From assembly GCA_016218415.1 (NCBI GenBank), contig JACRED010000032.1:1-64000 (forward strand): a stretch of DNA of 64,000 bases, in the 5' to 3' direction. A model generated the notes under the pieces. It saw nothing but the letters and a program-made list of their open reading frames with translations, ran no database searches and was not told the origin of the DNA. The position numbers and the translations under genes are program-made. This DNA comes from Nitrosomonadales bacterium. Its GTDB lineage: Bacteria > Pseudomonadota > Gammaproteobacteria > Burkholderiales > Gallionellaceae. Positions 1 through 8,693 of the stretch are shown in pieces (position 1 is the first letter of the stretch; each line of letters opens with the position of its first letter).

Positions 1-140
1 AGCAGGGTGAATCCTTCCGATGCCTGTGCACGTGCCGTGTAATCGCCGTAGGCGGGGATAGCCACAGCTGCCAAGATACCGATAATCGCAACCACGATCA
101 TCAGTTCGATCAGGGTAAAACCTTTTTGAACGTTCTTCAT
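1..140 (-). CDS. pilA: Type IV major pilin, N-terminal part (cut by window edge)
   Basis: The visible 46 residues begin [20 protein letters not shown], the class III prepilin signature. The short basic leader is cleaved by PilD after Gly, leaving an N-terminal Phe, Glu5 and the hydrophobic alpha-1 helix that packs the pilus core. The continuation ([20 protein letters not shown]) is typical of PilA-type major pilins. The ATG has a good AAGGAG ribosome binding site. The C-terminal globular domain lies beyond base 1, so major versus minor pilin cannot be settled from the protein, but the sigma-54 promoter upstream favours a major PilA. It may work with extension ATPases like the one encoded at 2186-4591. 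Confidence 0.88.
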   Translation of the reverse strand, partial: MKNVQKGFTLIELMIVVAIIGILAAVAIPAYGDYTARAQASEGFTL

Positions 141-198
141 GCCTAAGCTCCTTGAGATTGAAATAAACACACGATAATGTGTGTCGCTTGGATAGCCC

Positions 199-213
199 GC
201 AATAGCCGTGCCA
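199..213 (-). promoter_or_regulatory. Sigma-54 promoter of the pilin gene
   Basis: Read on the minus strand the site is TGGCACGGCTATTGC. It matches the -24/-12 consensus TGGCAC-N5-TTGC exactly, with the GG and GC dinucleotides ten bases apart. Initiation is expected near base 187, giving a leader of roughly 45-50 nt to the pilin ATG. PilA genes are classically sigma-54 dependent and activated by PilS/PilR; that regulation here is inferred. Confidence 0.85.
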
Positions 214-466
214 GCATCGCCATCAGCCGCATACACCCCGCTACGCATTCAACCCGCACTCCGATTTTTAATGCAATATTTTGATTTACATCACTTAATA
301 AAACAGTAACTCAACCTTGCCGGTCATTGCCTTGCGTTTACTCAATTAATATCATGCGCATCGCCCATGCAGCCATCTTCCCAGTCACGTCAACCAACTG
401 ACGATTTTCGTCAGCCACACCTGCGCAACCTTGGTCTTAGTAACTCGATGATGGTACACCACGGCA
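214..466. other. Intergenic spacer upstream of pilin
   Basis: No gene is visible between the sigma-54 site and the end of the HD-GYP gene. The 240-360 part is AT-richer than its surroundings and would be the natural place for activator (PilR/IHF) binding sites, but no specific operator can be named from sequence alone. Confidence 0.4.
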
Positions 467-2119
467 TCAGATGGCATCCCGCCCACCAAGAGCGGTTGCC
501 TGATTGACGCCCGGTATTCTGCTTAAATCCACCTCGTCTATCTGCTCGGGTGCCAGGAACTGCCTGGCATAGTCCAGATAGACCTTTTCGCGGATGAACA
601 CATCGAACAGATCCGGATCAATGTGCCCGCCCAGCTTGAACTTACCGAGTATCGTCAGCGATTCGGTCAGGGTTTTGCCCTTTTTGTATGGCCTGTCCTT
701 GGCGGTGAGCGCCTCGAAGATGTCGGCGATACCCATGACCCTGGCCTGCACCGACATCTGCTCCCGTGTCAGCCCGCGCGGGTAGCCTTTGCCGTCCATG
801 CGCTCATGATGCCCCCCCGCGTATTCGGCGACATTCCTGAGATGTCTGGGCCAGGGCAGCGACTCCAGCATTTTGATGGTGACATCGATATGATGATTGA
901 TAATCTGGCGTTCCGCCGCTGTCAGCGTACCGGCGCGTATCGTGAGATTTTCGACTTCTTCGCTGCTCAGGAAATCGCCCGTTTTGCCATCGCTATCGCG
1001 CCACTGATATTGGGCGATCCGGCGCACACGTTCCTGCTCCTCCACAGACATCGACTCGCCGCCGATATTGCAGCGCCGCAGGAATTCGCGGTCATCGTCA
1101 AGTTGCGCTACCCGTGCCGCATACTCCTGACGAGCCGTCTCGGCGAGATGCACATCCGCGTCTGCGTCCACCACTTCGCGCAGCATGGCGATTTCGGCAT
1201 CGCGCTTGAGCACTTCAAAACGCGTATCCAGCAAATGGATGCGGTCGAACAGTGTTTGCAGCTTGGTTGACTTGTCCACCACATGCACCGGCGTGGTGAT
1301 CTTGCCGCAGTCATGCAACAGGCCGGCGATTTTCAGCTCGTGCCGGTCTTTCTCGGTCATCACAAAATCTTTGAGGGGGCCGGTCTGGGTACGGGTGACC
1401 GCGTCGGCAAGCATCATGGTCAGCGCCGGCACGCGCGCGCAATGCCCGCCGGTATAGGGCGACTTGTCGTCAATCGCGGTGTTGATGAGCTGTATGAACG
1501 CCTCGAACAATTCTTCCAGCTGATCTATAAGGTGGCGGTTGGTCAGCGCAATGGCCGCCTGCGAGGCGAGCGATTCCAGCAACTGCTGATCGTCCTTCGA
1601 GAACGGAACGATTGCGCCGCTCTCCTGGTCTTGCGCGTTGATAAGCTGCAGCACACCGATGACCTCATTTTCGTGATTGCGCATCGGCACGGTCAGAAAA
1701 GACTTGGAGCGGTAACCGGTCTTGGCATCGAATTTTTTGGTACCGGAGAAATCGTAGCCCTCAGCCTCATAGGCATCCGGGATGTTCACCGTCTCTCCGC
1801 TCAGCGCGGAATGGCTCACCACCATGGCATGATTAGGCTTGCCCGCTTCATCGTAAAGTTGAACGGGATAAAAGCTGATCGGAACACCGCTGGTCCCGCC
1901 CATGGCGGTATTCAAAGTGTCGTTGCGTAATATTTCGAAGCGCAGCACCCGCTGCTCCGGCTCGTGCAGATACAACGTGCCGGCATCGGCATGTGTAATG
2001 CGTTTTGCCGCCACCAATATGGTTTCCAAGAGACTATTCAGATTGCGCTGCTGCGACAGCGCTATGCCGATCTCGTTAAGCTCTTTGAGGCGATGCAAAA
2101 GGTTGTCAGTGGAATCCAT
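467..2119 (-). CDS. GAF-HD-GYP protein, probable c-di-GMP phosphodiesterase
   Basis: About 550 residues. An N-terminal GAF domain (roughly residues 20-200) is followed by an HD-GYP domain carrying the HD pair in LLHDCGK, a later HHE and the GYP-type motif DGKGYPRG. The family hydrolyses c-di-GMP to pGpG/GMP. A long linker of about 80 residues splits the HD domain between the HDCGK part and the HHID/HHE part. The ATG at 2119 is preferred over an upstream in-frame TTG (2164). The gene lies 66 bp downstream of the GAF-secretion ATPase and is probably the last cistron of the signalling operon. GAF ligands and enzyme activity are inferred. Confidence 0.85.
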   Translation of the reverse strand: MDSTDNLLHRLKELNEIGIALSQQRNLNSLLETILVAAKRITHADAGTLYLHEPEQRVLRFEILRNDTLNTAMGGTSGVPISFYPVQLYDEAGKPNHAMVVSHSALSGETVNIPDAYEAEGYDFSGTKKFDAKTGYRSKSFLTVPMRNHENEVIGVLQLINAQDQESGAIVPFSKDDQQLLESLASQAAIALTNRHLIDQLEELFEAFIQLINTAIDDKSPYTGGHCARVPALTMMLADAVTRTQTGPLKDFVMTEKDRHELKIAGLLHDCGKITTPVHVVDKSTKLQTLFDRIHLLDTRFEVLKRDAEIAMLREVVDADADVHLAETARQEYAARVAQLDDDREFLRRCNIGGESMSVEEQERVRRIAQYQWRDSDGKTGDFLSSEEVENLTIRAGTLTAAERQIINHHIDVTIKMLESLPWPRHLRNVAEYAGGHHERMDGKGYPRGLTREQMSVQARVMGIADIFEALTAKDRPYKKGKTLTESLTILGKFKLGGHIDPDLFDVFIREKVYLDYARQFLAPEQIDEVDLSRIPGVNQATALGGRDAI

Positions 2120-2185
2120 ACTATCCACGCCCGATGGGCCGGAAAAAGTTGCAGTTCGAAGCAATGGTGAAATTCATGTGTGCCC

Positions 2186-4591
2186 CTACTTGATGCATAC
2201 CGCGCGCACCTGGTGCATATCCGTGATCCCTTGCAGTACTTTCTGCATGCCGTCCTGTTTCAGTGTACGCATTCCTTCGTCCAGCGCGATCGCAAACAAT
2301 TCCGCCACGCGCGCATGTTCCTGTATGGCCTTTTTGATCGGGTCTGTTCCGATCAACAGTTCGTGCAAACCCACGCGCCCGCGATAGCCCGTGCCCGAAC
2401 ATTTTTCACAACCCACCGGGGTATAAAGCGTGAATTGCTGCTTGTCGTTGGCAAACAGCTTCACCCACTCTTCATACAACTCCTTCATCGCCGCCGCCGG
2501 GTCTTTTTTCCAGCTAGCGGTGTTCTCCAGTTCCAGACTGTATTCGGTGAGCATCGATTGTATTTCCTCGGCCGTCGCGATATGCGGTTTCTTGCAGTCA
2601 CCGCACAGGCGCTTGCCCAGACGTTGCGCCAATATCCCGAGCAGCGCATCGGCAAAATTGAACGGGTCCATGCCCATATCCAGCAGGCGGTTGATGGATT
2701 CGGGCGCGCTGTTGGTATGCAGGGTGGCAAACACCAGGTGACCGGTCAGCGAGGCTTCAATGCCAATGGACACCGTCTCCTTGTCGCGCATCTCGCCGAC
2801 CATGATCACGTCCGGATCGGCACGCAGGAAGGCGCGCATGATAGTGGCAAAATCCAGCCCGGCCTTCTTGTTGATCTGCACCTGGCGCAAACCTTTCTGT
2901 GTGATTTCCACCGGGTCTTCCGCCGTCCAGATCTTGGTATCGGGTGTGTTGATGTACTTGAGAATCGAGTGCAGCGTGGTGGTTTTGCCGGAGCCGGTCG
3001 GGCCGCACACGAAGAACAAACCGTATGGTTTGGTCACTGTCTTCCTGATCAGCTCATCGTTACGTGCGGAGAAACCCATTTTTTCCAGCGGCAACGGCTC
3101 CCCCGAGGCCAGAATACGCATCACCACGTCTTCGACGCCGCCCTGAGAAGGAATGGTCGCGACGCGCAGCTCGATATCGAGCGGACCGTATTTCTTGAAC
3201 TTGATCTTGCCGTCCTGCGGTTTGCGCTTCTCGGAAATATCCAGATCGCACATGATCTTCAGGCGCGTCACCAAAGCATTACGATAAGTTGAAGGCACCT
3301 CGATGTAATTCATCAGCGACCCGTCCTTGCGCACGCGTATCTGCGTCTTGGCCTTGCCCGGACCCGGTTCGATGTGTATATCCGACGCGCCCATCCGGTA
3401 AGCATCCACAATGACCTTGTTGACCAGCTTGACCAGCTCATTGTCGGCGGCGGCGCTGACGTCTTCCTGGCTGACGCCGCTGAGTTCTTCATCGTCCCCA
3501 CCCAAAGAAGTGAGCAGGTCGTCCATCGATGACTCGTCCACGGTAAAGCCGCCGGTGGCTTCGGATGCCCCCCCGCCGTAGAACAGATCCAGGGTTTGCT
3601 TGAATTCGCGCTGCGAGCAAACCTTATAGTTCAGCCGACTCTTGGGGAAAATGTTGTTGACCACACGGGAAGCCTGGATCCGCTCCGGATCGGTGGTCAG
3701 GATCATCACCCCTTCCTGGGTCTCCTCGGTTGGAACCCAGTGGCTGCTTTCCACATATTCGCGCCGCAGATTTTTCAGCAAATCTGCTGGTTTGAGGCGA
3801 TCTCCCCGGTACGGTTCATAGGGCACCTTGAAGAAACTGGCCAATGCATTGCCCAACGCGGCGGTGCTGACCTGGAATTCGTCTATCAATACCTCTTCTA
3901 CATCCACGCCCTTGCGTTTCGCGGTGCGCATCGCCAGCTCCAGCTCCGCCGCTGACAATACGCCATCGGTAACCAGGAAATCGTATTTGGTCTTGGTCGT
4001 GCTGGTTTGCTGCTTCTGATGCTGGCGCAACGCCACCGACAAGGTATGCGCCAGTTCCTGCACGCCCTCTTCGATCAGGGAGGCGAATGGAGCGCCCGCC
4101 TTGTTGTTGATGATCTGTATAACGCCGAGCAGATCGCCGCTGCCGGAATCCACAATCGGCGCAACCAGCATCTGTTTGGTGCGGTATCCGGTACGCTTGT
4201 CCACCTCCTGCAGGAAACGCAAATGGGTGCTGTATTGCGCCAATTCGTTCTCGTCGTAGACATCCTTGATGTTGAGCAATTTTTTGTGCATCGCCGCATA
4301 CCCGGCGAGACTTTGTTCGGCGATGGGCAGCCTGAGATCCTTGAAAGAGTTGAGCCCGGTCTTTACCTTGGAAACCAGTGAAATGTTGTCTTCGCCCACC
4401 ACATAGATGGTCAGCCGATCCGCGTTGAACAGCACGCAGATATCCTTACTGATCTCCAGCATGATCTCGTCCACGTTGCTGGTGGCATGTATCTTGTTGT
4501 TGACCTGGTTGAGATTTTTGGTGAACTCAAGCCTGAGAGTCATCTCACCCACATTTTTACCCGTGCTGCCGGCTGCCATTACTGTACTCAC
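2186..4591 (-). CDS. GAF-domain PilB/GspE-type secretion or pilus ATPase
   Basis: 801 residues from a GTG. An N-terminal GAF domain (about 25-190) precedes a GspE/MshE-like N-terminal domain (about 200-345) and the AAA-like motor. The motor has Walker A GPTGSGKTTT, Walker B DPDVIMVGEMRD and a tetracysteine zinc site made of CGDCKKP and CEKCSGTG. Canonical PilB/GspE are about 560 residues, so the extra length is the sensory GAF module. The canonical MshEN c-di-GMP motif (RLG...L...Q) is not recognisable. No other pilus or secretion genes are adjacent; neighbours are signalling genes. It may be an alternative, ligand-gated extension motor for the pilus; that role is inferred. Confidence 0.85.
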   Translation of the reverse strand: MSTVMAAGSTGKNVGEMTLRLEFTKNLNQVNNKIHATSNVDEIMLEISKDICVLFNADRLTIYVVGEDNISLVSKVKTGLNSFKDLRLPIAEQSLAGYAAMHKKLLNIKDVYDENELAQYSTHLRFLQEVDKRTGYRTKQMLVAPIVDSGSGDLLGVIQIINNKAGAPFASLIEEGVQELAHTLSVALRQHQKQQTSTTKTKYDFLVTDGVLSAAELELAMRTAKRKGVDVEEVLIDEFQVSTAALGNALASFFKVPYEPYRGDRLKPADLLKNLRREYVESSHWVPTEETQEGVMILTTDPERIQASRVVNNIFPKSRLNYKVCSQREFKQTLDLFYGGGASEATGGFTVDESSMDDLLTSLGGDDEELSGVSQEDVSAAADNELVKLVNKVIVDAYRMGASDIHIEPGPGKAKTQIRVRKDGSLMNYIEVPSTYRNALVTRLKIMCDLDISEKRKPQDGKIKFKKYGPLDIELRVATIPSQGGVEDVVMRILASGEPLPLEKMGFSARNDELIRKTVTKPYGLFFVCGPTGSGKTTTLHSILKYINTPDTKIWTAEDPVEITQKGLRQVQINKKAGLDFATIMRAFLRADPDVIMVGEMRDKETVSIGIEASLTGHLVFATLHTNSAPESINRLLDMGMDPFNFADALLGILAQRLGKRLCGDCKKPHIATAEEIQSMLTEYSLELENTASWKKDPAAAMKELYEEWVKLFANDKQQFTLYTPVGCEKCSGTGYRGRVGLHELLIGTDPIKKAIQEHARVAELFAIALDEGMRTLKQDGMQKVLQGITDMHQVRAVCIK

Positions 4592-4746
4592 CCTTTTTCC
4601 CTCATCTGTCTCGTTAGGATATGCTGCGCCGCTCTCGGCACGGCTCCCAGGCTACCACCCATAACTTCCGCATCGTATCCGGCCTGGCCGGACGAAGAAA
4701 TCGGCTCCAATTCAGCCAGCGTATTTACATCGAGTGCGCCCGTCAT
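4588..4746 (-). CDS. Small hypothetical ORF, 52 aa, coupled to the ATPase gene
   Basis: An ATG lies 11 bases after the stop of the upstream hydrolase gene, behind a TAGGGGGGGG run that can serve as a ribosome binding site. The frame runs open for 52 residues (begins MTGALDVNTLAELEP, ends RQMREKG) and its TGA overlaps the GTG start of the ATPase as GTGA, the usual signature of translational coupling. No domain, signal peptide or membrane segment is evident. It could be a real small regulatory protein or a leader ORF coupling translation across the 166-bp gap; chance cannot be excluded. Confidence 0.4.
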   Translation of the reverse strand: MTGALDVNTLAELEPISSSGQAGYDAEVMGGSLGAVPRAAQHILTRQMREKG

Positions 4747-4757
4747 CACGCCCCCCC

Positions 4758-5534
4758 CTAAAGCTCGAACACCTGATTGTTCAGCAGCATTCTGGGGCGC
4801 AAATCGGGACGCAACTCACGCAAACAATCCTCGACTTCCTGCATGGTCAACTCCAGCTCGCCCGGCTTGAGATGGGTGATGAATATCTCTGCCTCACGCT
4901 TCAACATGACCAACTCTTCGGCAAGCAGACTGGGGCATAAATGCTTGGAAATCACCGCCAAGTCCTTCTCGCTGTTTGAAAATGCCGTTTCAATGATGAG
5001 GTAACGCAGGTTTTCGATTTTGTTGACCACCTTCCACAGCGCTGCATTGGTGGTGGTATCGCCGCTAAAAACCAGACTCGCCTTACCGCTGTCCAATTGG
5101 TAGCCGACCGCGGGCACCACGTGATTCGCGGGTATCGGGGTTATCTTGCGGTCACCCAACACCACTGTCTCACCCATCTCTATCGGCTGGTAACGCATAT
5201 AGGGTTGCCGCGCACTGGGAATCTCGCAGAAATCCGGCCATATCTTCCAGTTGAATATGTGCTGCTTGAGGATATCCAGCGTCTCTTCGCTCGCGTAAAC
5301 AATCAACGGGCGATCACGCATGAACCCCGCGCTATCCACCAGAAACGGGATGCAGGCAATGTGGTCGAGATGGGAATGCGTGACAAAAACGTGATCGATC
5401 ATGGCGAGTTCCGTCAGGCTCAGCTCGCCCACCCCGGTACCGGCATCGATCAACACATCATGGTCGAGCAGGAACGAAGTGGTGCGCAGATTGCCACCGA
5501 TTCCACCGCTGCACCCCAACACTCTGAGTTTCAT
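4758..5534 (-). CDS. Metallo-beta-lactamase-fold hydrolase, cyclic-nucleotide phosphodiesterase-like
   Basis: 258 residues with the metal-binding THSHLDH motif (HxHxDH), a later metal Asp in VFSGDTTTN and a C-terminal His in FITHLKPGE. The fold and the early GCSGGIGG loop fit the RNase Z / class II cAMP phosphodiesterase branch of the superfamily. The neighbour upstream is a class III nucleotide cyclase, which makes 3',5'-cyclic nucleotide hydrolysis the most economical function. RNase Z itself is less likely because of the operon context. No signal peptide, so probably cytoplasmic. Substrate is inferred. Confidence 0.75.
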   Translation of the reverse strand: MKLRVLGCSGGIGGNLRTTSFLLDHDVLIDAGTGVGELSLTELAMIDHVFVTHSHLDHIACIPFLVDSAGFMRDRPLIVYASEETLDILKQHIFNWKIWPDFCEIPSARQPYMRYQPIEMGETVVLGDRKITPIPANHVVPAVGYQLDSGKASLVFSGDTTTNAALWKVVNKIENLRYLIIETAFSNSEKDLAVISKHLCPSLLAEELVMLKREAEIFITHLKPGELELTMQEVEDCLRELRPDLRPRMLLNNQVFEL

Positions 5535-5564
5535 ACGCCTGTGTGTCCTGAAAATGTGATCGGA

Positions 5565-7787
5565 TTATTTGGTCTGGAACACGAACACACCGTTCCAATC
5601 CACGGGTGGAGGATTTTTCCGGAAGTAATCGATGCGCTCCGCGTATATCTTGTACAGCGCGGTATCCGGCGACAAACGATGCAAATTCAACAACTGTAAT
5701 TCCGCCTGATCCCAATCCTGCTTGCGGTAGAGCCTGCGCATCTCATGGAACAACTTGATTTCGTCAAGCAGCGGCCTGCTTGCTTCACTGATCAGGCATA
5801 TCGGCTCATAGATCGCCACCGGCTTGTCTTTGCCCACCACCTGGACATGGTCCAGCTCGCGGTACAGGAAATCGGGCGCGGCATTCCGGGTGTTCTCGCC
5901 GACGATGATACCGACACCGTATTTCTTGGTGATACCCTCCAGGCGCGATGCCAGATTAACTTCGTCACCCATCACCGTATACGCGACACGCACCTCGGAG
6001 CCCATGTTGCCTACACTGACACGGCCGCTGTTGATGCCCACACCGACATGTATCTCCGGCCAGCCGCGCTCCTTGAAATGCGGCTGCAATTTCTGCAAGG
6101 TCTGCTGCATCTCGATACCCGCCAGGATGGCGTTGCGCGCATGGTCAGGCAGCGGCTTAGGCGCGCCCCAGAACGCCATGATGCAGTCGCCCATGTACTT
6201 GTCCACTTTTCCGTTATGCCTGGAGATCACGCGCGACAACGGGGTCAGGAACTCGTTCATCAACTGGCTGAGTTCCTTGGGATCCAGACCCTCGGAAATG
6301 GTGGTAAAACCGCGCACGTCCGAAAACAGGATGCTCATCTCTCGGCTTTCGCCTTCCATGGACACCACCTGCTCCGGATTCTTGCTCATCTCGTCCACCA
6401 GCTCGGAGGGCACATATTTTCCGAACAGGCTGGTAATCAGCCGCTTGGTGCGCGACTCGACGAAATAACCATAGGACATATTCAAGGCGAACAGCAGTGC
6501 GACCATCACCAGGCTATTGGCGACAGGCATCAGTACATCACCGCCGCTCCACATCGCCAAGCTCAGCATAATCGAGGCCGCAAGCACGAAAACCGACGTC
6601 AGGATAGCCTTGATCGGACTGAACAGCGGCAACACAAAACTCAACGCAGTGCCTATCAGCAGCAACCAGATCACCTCTGCGCCCAGCATATAGGCGGGCC
6701 GTTCTTTCAGCTTCTGGTCGAGGATGCCCGAGATCATGTTCGCATGCACCTCCACTCCGGGATAAACCTCCGCCACCGGTGTGGCGCGCATATCCATCAA
6801 ACCCGGAGCCGTGGTACCGACCAGCACGATCTTGTTTTTCAACTGCTCTACTTTCACCCGGTCATGCAACACGTCCGTGATGGAGATATAAGGGAAGCTG
6901 CCCTGCCCCCCTCTGAATGGAACAAAGGTGGCCACATCCGCATCAACCGGAATTTTCAACTTGCTTCCAGCATCCAGCTCCAGCCACTCAAAATTCGCAT
7001 AGCCAGTGGCCTGGCTCTCGGCAAAACCGGGCTGCAACTTCGGATGGCCGAGCAGGGTACGCACCACCGCCAGCGACAACGATTCATAATAGGCGCCGCC
7101 GTATTCCACCAGCATGGGCACACGCCGCACCCTCCCGTCAAAATCCACCAGCGGGTTGAAGTGTCCCGCGCTGGCAGCGGCTTGCTGCAACTCGGGAAGA
7201 TTCGCGCCGTAGCCATTCCAGACAGTGAATCCTATCGGTCGCCCTTTGAATGTGCCGGCGGGAAATGTCGGCTCGGGAAGCTGCCCGGAAATATTGTTAT
7301 CTTTCTGCCCGGTCAGGTAATAACCCAACACCACGTTGCGATTTTTGATTTTGTCGGAAAAGAGTTTGTCGAATTCGAGTTGCGGCTGTATCTGGTTGAG
7401 TACCGATTGAAACTGCGTGTCGCCCTTGAGTTGATTTTGACCGAGATTCTGCAGCACCTTGAGCCCTGAGCTCTCGTCTCTCTCCGCAAACACAACGTCG
7501 AATCCCACCACCGCGACGTCATACTTGTCAAACAGTCGGTCCATCAACAGTGCCAGGCGGGCACGACTCCATGGCCAGCGCCCTTCTTCCTTGAGGCTTT
7601 TCTCGTCTATATCGAGAATGACAATACGATCATCCTGAGTACGCGGCATGGTCAGCCGCAAGCGATAATCGTAAAGGGCTGAGGATAGCTGCTCGATCAG
7701 CTCCAACCTGTAAAAGCGGGCGGCTGCGCCGACAAAAAACAGGACGATCAACAGGCCCAGCCCAATCAAGATTGCATTTTTTTTCAA
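5565..7787 (-). CDS. CHASE2-containing class III adenylate/guanylate cyclase
   Basis: 740 residues. An N-terminal membrane anchor is followed by a periplasmic CHASE2 sensor (about 30-350; ILDIDEKSL and GRWPWSR are typical), then three transmembrane helices (about 365-450), then a cyclase catalytic domain (about 485-665). The two metal-binding aspartates are visible in FSDVRGFTT and DKYMGDCIMAFWGAP, and the VNLASRLE element is intact, so the enzyme should be active. A short C-terminal tail follows. It probably turns an extracytoplasmic cue into cAMP or cGMP inside the cell. The phosphodiesterase-like gene lies 30 bp downstream and the FHA/PP2C/kinase genes are upstream. Confidence 0.92.
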   Translation of the reverse strand: MKKNAILIGLGLLIVLFFVGAAARFYRLELIEQLSSALYDYRLRLTMPRTQDDRIVILDIDEKSLKEEGRWPWSRARLALLMDRLFDKYDVAVVGFDVVFAERDESSGLKVLQNLGQNQLKGDTQFQSVLNQIQPQLEFDKLFSDKIKNRNVVLGYYLTGQKDNNISGQLPEPTFPAGTFKGRPIGFTVWNGYGANLPELQQAAASAGHFNPLVDFDGRVRRVPMLVEYGGAYYESLSLAVVRTLLGHPKLQPGFAESQATGYANFEWLELDAGSKLKIPVDADVATFVPFRGGQGSFPYISITDVLHDRVKVEQLKNKIVLVGTTAPGLMDMRATPVAEVYPGVEVHANMISGILDQKLKERPAYMLGAEVIWLLLIGTALSFVLPLFSPIKAILTSVFVLAASIMLSLAMWSGGDVLMPVANSLVMVALLFALNMSYGYFVESRTKRLITSLFGKYVPSELVDEMSKNPEQVVSMEGESREMSILFSDVRGFTTISEGLDPKELSQLMNEFLTPLSRVISRHNGKVDKYMGDCIMAFWGAPKPLPDHARNAILAGIEMQQTLQKLQPHFKERGWPEIHVGVGINSGRVSVGNMGSEVRVAYTVMGDEVNLASRLEGITKKYGVGIIVGENTRNAAPDFLYRELDHVQVVGKDKPVAIYEPICLISEASRPLLDEIKLFHEMRRLYRKQDWDQAELQLLNLHRLSPDTALYKIYAERIDYFRKNPPPVDWNGVFVFQTK

Positions 7788-7868
7788 GCCGCGCCCTTCA
7801 ACATAAAACTGGGGACAATGGACAAAGGGGGAAAATGACCGATCCGCCTCGCCCGCGCTCAGGACCGA

Positions 7869-8672
7869 TTATTTCTTGTAGTAAAACTCCATCTTCACAC
7901 CCGCCAGTTCAATCACATCGTGGTCGTTCAACTGATGCGCCTGATTCGTCAGCGTTTCACCATTCACCAGCGGAAAGTGCTCCCCTTCCACATGGGTGAT
8001 AAAAAATCCATGCGGGCGACGAGTCAACACTGCCACCTGAAAACCCGGTTTGCCGAGCGTGGTGAGATTCTTCACCAACTCAAGCTCCTTGCCCGCATTG
8101 GGTCCGGTCAACACCTGCACCACAGCCACGTGTTGCACCGACTCCGGCGCGGCGGCAGTGGCCGGCTTGAGCGGCTGCGCAACAGGCTGTGCGACAGGTG
8201 CGGCGGCTGGACTGGCCACAGCAGCCGGGTGCGCCTCAAATTTCCCGGTCTTTTCAATTACCCTGGCCTGCTGCGACGGGGCAACGATTTCTGCAGGTTT
8301 ACTCATGCCCGGCGCTGCCTGCTTGACGGGCGAACGCATCACCATGGTCTTTTCAAAATCGGCTGCGGTAGTCTGGGTAACCTGATCGTTGATGTATTTC
8401 AGCTTGTACTTGCCGATTTCGATTACATCGTTATTCTGCAGAAAATGTTTTTTGGTGGGCACGCCATTCACTTCCAACCCATTGGTGCTGTCCAGATCCT
8501 CGAGAAAGGAATCGTGCAGTATGGTGACGATAGCCGCATGCTCGCCGCTCACAGCCAGGTTATCGATAGCGATGTCATTGTGCGGTTTGCGCCCGATGGT
8601 CATGCGCTCTTTGTTGAGGGGATATTCCTTGATTACCGCCCCGTCCATGCTGAGTATCAATTTTGCAGACAT
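7869..8672 (-). CDS. FHA-domain protein with two FHA-like modules
   Basis: 267 residues. The N-terminal FHA domain (about 20-95) keeps the phosphothreonine-binding elements GRKPHNDI, SGEHA and STNG. A Pro/Ala-rich linker (about 100-180) leads to a second, more degenerate FHA-like fold (about 185-265) that lacks the classical GR/SxxH signature. FHA domains bind pThr peptides, so this is a likely adaptor for the Ser/Thr kinase and PP2C phosphatase encoded immediately upstream. No signal peptide or membrane segment. The gap to PP2C is 21 bp; 81 bp separate it from the cyclase. Confidence 0.88.
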   Translation of the reverse strand: MSAKLILSMDGAVIKEYPLNKERMTIGRKPHNDIAIDNLAVSGEHAAIVTILHDSFLEDLDSTNGLEVNGVPTKKHFLQNNDVIEIGKYKLKYINDQVTQTTAADFEKTMVMRSPVKQAAPGMSKPAEIVAPSQQARVIEKTGKFEAHPAAVASPAAAPVAQPVAQPLKPATAAAPESVQHVAVVQVLTGPNAGKELELVKNLTTLGKPGFQVAVLTRRPHGFFITHVEGEHFPLVNGETLTNQAHQLNDHDVIELAGVKMEFYYKK

Positions 8673-8693
8673 AGTTTTACCCCTTGTAGCTGA

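Noticed and set aside
5745-7469. 574-codon plus-strand frame opposite the cyclase gene
   Set aside because: The minus-strand cyclase has complete motifs; the plus frame is His/Gln/Arg-rich shadow sequence with no domain.
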